Below, one piece after another: positions 32,557 to 35,796 of a stretch of 35,796 bases of DNA. How positions within the stretch are numbered: the first letter of the stretch is position 1; every line of letters starts with the position of its first letter. The DNA lies in contig CALNAJ010000007.1 of NCBI GenBank assembly GCA_937874695.1, positions 1-35,796 on the forward strand, given 5' to 3'. The stretch is from an uncultured Lactobacillus sp. Lineage in GTDB: Bacteria; Bacillota; Bacilli; Lactobacillales; Lactobacillaceae. The translations under genes and the position numbers were made by a program. The notes beneath the pieces were generated by a model. That model saw only the letters and a list, made by a program, of their open reading frames with translations. It was not told where the DNA came from and made no database searches.

Positions 32557-33366
32557 ATGACAATTAAAATGATTGCGATTGATATTGACGGAACCTTACT
32601 GAACGAAAAGAACGAACTGGCCACGGCCACGATTGAAGCCGTCCAAGCTGCCAAGGCTCAAGGCATCAAGGTCGTTCTGTGTACCGGCCGCCCACTGACT
32701 GGGGTGCAGCCTTACCTGGACGCCCTTGGCATTAGTGGCGATGACCAATACGCCATCACCTACAATGGTTCGGTGTCCCAGACGGTCTCCGGCAAGATGA
32801 TGACCAACCACTCCCTGAGTTTCGATGATTACATCGACCTCGAGGCCCTGGCCCGCAAGATGCAGGTTCACTTCCAGATTGAAACGCCAGACTACATCTA
32901 CACGGCGAACAAAGACCTCAGTGGCTACACAATCTTCGAAAGTTACCTAGTACGCATGCTGATTCGTTACCGTGAAGTCGGTGAAATGGACCGCGATTTA
33001 ACCATTTCCAAGGCCATGTTCGTGGACGAACCCGATATTATCAACCGGGTCAACAAGGAAATCTCCCAAGACGTTCGTGACCGGTACTACGTGGTTCAAA
33101 GTACGCCATTCTTCATCGAAGTCATGAACAAGAAGGCTAGCAAGGGGAACACGCTGGGTGAACTGGCCACTAAGCTGGGCTTCACGGCTGATGAAGTCAT
33201 GGCCTTGGGTGATCAAGGTAACGATCTGACCATGATTCAATACGCCGGCCTCGGTGTCGCCATGGGTAACGCCATCGACGAAGTCAAGGACGCCGCCCAG
33301 GCTGTAACGCTGACCAACGCCGAAGACGGTGTGGCAGCAGCTATCCGGAAATACGCTCTAAAATAA
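32557..33366 (+). CDS. Cof-type HAD-family phosphatase
   Basis: 269-residue cytoplasmic sugar-phosphate/nucleotide phosphatase of the HAD superfamily with a Cof-type cap. The catalytic Asp pair is in DIDGTLLNE (residues 9 and 11), motif II in LCTGRP, Lys in the SKGNTLGEL segment, and motif IV in GDQGNDLTM. Full length. The ATG at 32557 lies 13 bases after AAGGAG, a long spacing. Substrate unpredictable in this family. Confidence 0.93.
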   Translation: MTIKMIAIDIDGTLLNEKNELATATIEAVQAAKAQGIKVVLCTGRPLTGVQPYLDALGISGDDQYAITYNGSVSQTVSGKMMTNHSLSFDDYIDLEALARKMQVHFQIETPDYIYTANKDLSGYTIFESYLVRMLIRYREVGEMDRDLTISKAMFVDEPDIINRVNKEISQDVRDRYYVVQSTPFFIEVMNKKASKGNTLGELATKLGFTADEVMALGDQGNDLTMIQYAGLGVAMGNAIDEVKDAAQAVTLTNAEDGVAAAIRKYALK

Positions 33367-33384
33367 TCTAAATTTAATTTTAGG

Positions 33385-33419
33385 ATTGACCGATGGTAAC
33401 TTAGTCGATCAATTTTTTT
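33385..33419 (+). terminator. Probable terminator of the HAD gene
   Basis: ATTGA-C-CGA pairs with TCG-A-TCAAT across an 11-base loop, followed by seven T. It overlaps the end of the convergent higA gene. Confidence 0.5.
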
Positions 33420-33694
33420 GCACGTTTTTCTTCCAACGCCTTCAGTCGCCAATAATCCGCATCATAGCGCAGCCAAAAATCCGCCGGTACTTTCATGATT
33501 TTGGTAAGTCCTTCGGCAAAATCGGTCGTAATGGCAGCCGTTCCGTCCAAGACGCCTTCCACGTAAGATGCCGTGGTATGGGTAATCTGAGCTAAATCGG
33601 CTGGTGATATTTTCAAATAATCAATGGCCTCTGATAGCGTTCCACCTGGGGCAACTGGAAACTCTGACTTATAAACTAATTTTTTATGAAGCAT
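33401..33694 (-). CDS. higA: HigA family antitoxin (XRE-type helix-turn-helix)
   Basis: 97-residue antitoxin and autorepressor. The helix-turn-helix lies at about 16-70 (TLSEAIDYLKISPADLAQI then TTASYVEGVLDG), followed by the HigA-typical PADFWLRYDADYW. The ATG at 33694 overlaps the toxin gene by 11 bases; AAGGAGG is 12 bases upstream. Downstream of its toxin, the normal HigBA order. Confidence 0.87.
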   Translation of the reverse strand: MLHKKLVYKSEFPVAPGGTLSEAIDYLKISPADLAQITHTTASYVEGVLDGTAAITTDFAEGLTKIMKVPADFWLRYDADYWRLKALEEKRAKKLID

Positions 33695-34013
33695 GGTAAT
33701 CAACAACCTCCTTGATAACAATCCCAACAATTTCTGTTTTAACGACACACGGTCCCCCAAACCGATCTATGCCTCGAAAGACCAGGCGCATGTTTGCAGT
33801 AACCGAAACGGCAAAGCATCCCTTTCGATTCCCGGTCAGTGCATGTAACCGCGGTGGCGGTACATAAGCGATTTGGCTTAAATCATCAGCGGCTTCCAAT
33901 TCCTTAATCCGTTTCCCTAAGTTAATGGCTTCTTTGGGTCCGAAATGACGCGTCAAACTTGCCATATTTTTAAAATGTTTTTCTAACCGTCCCTGCTCAA
34001 ATCGAATTTCCAT
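33684..34013 (-). CDS. higB: HigB family toxin
   Basis: 109-residue RelE-fold ribosome-dependent endonuclease. It has PPPRLHALTGNRKGCFAVSV in the region that reads LHxLKGxxxGxxSIRV in HigB, an RLVFRG strand and a VVDYH end with the conserved His. The ATG at 34013 is preceded by three AGGAG repeats (within 34023-34053). First gene of a two-gene operon with higA. Confidence 0.87.
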   Translation of the reverse strand: MEIRFEQGRLEKHFKNMASLTRHFGPKEAINLGKRIKELEAADDLSQIAYVPPPRLHALTGNRKGCFAVSVTANMRLVFRGIDRFGGPCVVKTEIVGIVIKEVVDYHAS

Positions 34014-34251
34014 TTACGCGTCCTCTCCTAGGCAACTCCTGTGAGCTCCTAAGGACTAACTACGTAATTGTGGACGAAATAAACGTGAGATTTTTCAATT
34101 TTTTAAAATTTTTTCTATCAATACGGTGTCCCTCATACTACACGACTCTCTGTCCGATTGATAGAAAAACCAGCCGCAATCGTATTGGGGGTCGAATTAG
34201 TTAAGCTGACGCACCACCACTATCAAAAATCATTTCACTTTGTCGCGACAA
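34014..34251. repeat. Gene-free stretch with a long inverted repeat
   Basis: TTTTTCTATCAAT-a-CGG (34110-34126) pairs with CCG-ATTGATAGAAAAA (34154-34169) around a 27-base loop. There is no T-run after the hairpin on the plus strand, and A then T on the minus strand, so it is not a normal terminator. It might be an operator or a short transposable relic. Nothing else is seen here. Confidence 0.5.
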
Positions 34252-34282
34252 CAAAAAAGATGTTCGCCGCTTGGCCAACATC
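34252..34282 (-). terminator. Terminator of the DUF3899 gene
   Basis: The minus strand stem GATGTT.GCC/GGC.AACATC (34259-34282) is followed by six T, 56 bases after the stop. Confidence 0.75.
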
Positions 34283-34337
34283 TCCATCACTAAATCGATT
34301 TAATTTTCAGCAGCATCGCCATCAAGATTCGCAATCC

Positions 34338-34688
34338 CTAAAACAAGGTCAAGATAACCCCAAAAACGATGTAAATAGCGCCGGCTAACAGTCCGAAGCG
34401 TGCTCCGCCATTCACCACAATCGGTGAATTCTTCACGCTCGCCACGTGCCGCACGTCGACCTTTTCTCCAGGGAGTGGTTCCTGCCCCTTCTTACGCTTG
34501 TGCCGCCAGCCAGTAAACATGTGTCCCTTGGCCAACACACAGATTAAGCCAAAGAGCACCAAAGCAAGCCCCACCATAAATAACAGGTTGCCAATTACCA
34601 TCAAGGGTTGCCCCAAGATGCGCATAGCTAAGGCAACTAGCAGACCACCGGCAACCCAGCCCGTGGTCCATCTTTGCCAACTTTTCAT
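34338..34688 (-). CDS. DUF3899 family membrane protein
   Basis: 116-residue predicted membrane protein. It has two hydrophobic segments near the N-terminus (about 10-28 and 31-54), a basic cytoplasmic or loop region with WRHKRKKGQ, and a third segment at the C-terminus (about 95-116). The start at 34688 follows AAGGGAG by eight bases. Family function is unknown. It lies just beyond the terminator of prs. Confidence 0.75.
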   Translation of the reverse strand: MKSWQRWTTGWVAGGLLVALAMRILGQPLMVIGNLLFMVGLALVLFGLICVLAKGHMFTGWRHKRKKGQEPLPGEKVDVRHVASVKNSPIVVNGGARFGLLAGAIYIVFGVILTLF

Positions 34689-34744
34689 TGCATAAACTCC
34701 CTTCAACGTTAGCCCAGCAACTAACGGGTTTTATTTCAAAAATG

Positions 34745-34791
34745 ATATAAGAAAAAACTTGAGCCAACGCCCAGCGCCGCTCAAGTTTTTT
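34745..34791 (-). terminator. Intrinsic terminator of prs
   Basis: AAAAAACTTGAGC pairs with GCTCAAGTTTTTT (34752-34764 with 34779-34791), seven bases after the prs stop. Confidence 0.9.
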
Positions 34792-34798
34792 GTCTGTT

Positions 34799-35779
34799 TT
34801 ATTGTTCGTGACTCCGGAAACGGTTCTTGAACAATGGGCTGACCGGCCGGTTTTCGTTGATCCGCTTGATGGCTTGGCCAATCAGGGGACCGACGGAAAT
34901 TTGTTGAATCTTTTCAATCTGCTTGTCGGCAGTCAATTGAATCGAGTCCGTCACCACTAACTTCTTGATTGGTGAGTTCTTGATTCGTTCGATTGCGGGA
35001 CCGGATAATACCGGGTGGGTACAACTAGCGTAGACTTCCTTGGCGCCAGCGTCCATCAAGGCTTGAGACCCCAACGTAATGGTCCCGGCGGTATCGATCA
35101 TATCATCAATCATGATACAACGCTTACCCTTGACATCCCCAATAATATTCATAATTTCCGCAACATTGGCCCGTGGCCGCCGTTTGTCGATAATAGCAAT
35201 CGGTGCCTTCAAGAATTCAGCCAATGCCCGTGCACGCGTCACCCCACCATGGTCAGGTGAAACGACAACAGCATCTTCATCCAAGTGATTGGTCAAGAAG
35301 TAATCGGCCAACAGTGGCGCACCCATCAAATGATCAACGGGAACGTCGAAGAATCCTTGAATTTGGGCAGCATGCAAGTCTAAAGCCAAGACCCGCGTAA
35401 CGCCTGCCGTTTGTAACATGTTTGCCACTAATTTCGCCGTGATTGGTTCCCGTGACCGGGCTTTCCGGTCTTGACGAGCATAGCCGTAGTACGGAATGAC
35501 CACGTTGATGGTAGCCGCACTCGCGCGCCGCAGAGCATCGATCATGATCAACAGTTCCATCAAATTGTCGTTGACGGGAGCCGACGTCGACTGAATCACG
35601 TAGACGTGGCAACCCCGCACACTCTGTTCGATGTTAATGCGAATTTCACCGTCGCTGAACCGGTCCACCGAAGTTTTCCCCAATTCAACACCAACTTCGT
35701 TAGCAATCTTACGGGCTAACGGTTTGTTGGAGTTCAACGCAAAGATCTTTAATTTAGGGTCAAAATATTGCGTAGCCAT
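34799..35779 (-). CDS. prs: Ribose-phosphate pyrophosphokinase
   Basis: 326-residue class I PRPP synthase, transferring pyrophosphate from ATP to ribose 5-phosphate for nucleotide, His and Trp synthesis. It has the signature DLHAAQIQGFFDVP, the PYYGYARQDRK ATP-site motif and the PRPP loop MIDDMIDTAGT. Length is normal. The ATG at 35779 follows GGAGG by five bases; the frame extends upstream only through that site. The promoter lies outside the window. Confidence 0.97.
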   Translation of the reverse strand: MATQYFDPKLKIFALNSNKPLARKIANEVGVELGKTSVDRFSDGEIRINIEQSVRGCHVYVIQSTSAPVNDNLMELLIMIDALRRASAATINVVIPYYGYARQDRKARSREPITAKLVANMLQTAGVTRVLALDLHAAQIQGFFDVPVDHLMGAPLLADYFLTNHLDEDAVVVSPDHGGVTRARALAEFLKAPIAIIDKRRPRANVAEIMNIIGDVKGKRCIMIDDMIDTAGTITLGSQALMDAGAKEVYASCTHPVLSGPAIERIKNSPIKKLVVTDSIQLTADKQIEKIQQISVGPLIGQAIKRINENRPVSPLFKNRFRSHEQ

Positions 35780-35796
35780 AATTTCCTCCAATAGCA

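Noticed and set aside
34110..34169. Long inverted repeat as a terminator
   Set aside because: No T-run follows the second arm on either strand in the correct position.
1..35796. tRNA, rRNA, CRISPR, prophage or insertion sequence
   Set aside because: No cloverleaf, direct-repeat array, integrase or transposase frame was found on reading either strand.

Overview
The window looks like a chromosomal segment of a lactic acid bacterium of the family Lactobacillaceae. The signs are housekeeping genes of lactobacillus type (prs, rpoE-pyrG, murA-rpmE2), the catabolic acetolactate synthase/decarboxylase pair, WxL-type surface proteins with a DUF916 partner, SD-type ribosome sites and U-tract hairpin terminators. 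A Levilactobacillus-like heterofermenter would fit, but I cannot fix the genus from sequence reading alone.

Region 1 (28-14467, all minus strand) is a cell-surface cluster. Four large secreted proteins in a row each carry a signal peptide, an L-type (legume-lectin-like) domain, Ig-like repeats and a C-terminal WxL-type wall-binding domain. Each has its own promoter and terminator. They are followed (reading with transcription: preceded) by a short WxL protein, a DUF916/DUF3324 WxL-interacting membrane protein and a class A sortase. Three of the four lectin genes share a leader built as a conserved box, a hairpin of changing sequence, and a G-rich ribosome site.

Region 2 (14661-18279, minus strand) holds a flavin NADH oxidase/peroxidase homologue in which the redox cysteine is threonine, a decayed tail of a surface protein, ribosomal protein L31 type B, and a MurA with Asp in place of the fosfomycin-target Cys.

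Region 3 (18405-26806) is an accessory block lying between murA and pyrG, genes that are usually neighbours in lactobacilli. It contains a TetR regulator with a MacB-like ABC exporter on the opposite strand, a structured non-coding element, the acetoin operon alsS-alsD controlled by a divergent MarR gene with a large inverted-repeat operator, and two type II toxin-antitoxin modules. The 3' ends of marR and pyrG are present a second time as diverged fragments fused to each other between the two modules, so the marR-pyrG junction appears to have been tandemly duplicated with a different toxin-antitoxin cassette in each copy.

Region 4 (26832-35779) is core genome: pyrG with an intact CTP-sensing reiterative-transcription attenuator, rpoE, a DUF1934 gene, a LipL-type octanoyl transferase, an HD phosphohydrolase, a Cof-type HAD phosphatase preceded by the tail of a lost paralogue, a HigBA module, a DUF3899 membrane protein and prs. 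A second copy of the structured element of region 3 lies between the DUF1934 gene and the lipL gene. No tRNA, rRNA, CRISPR array, insertion sequence or prophage was seen.
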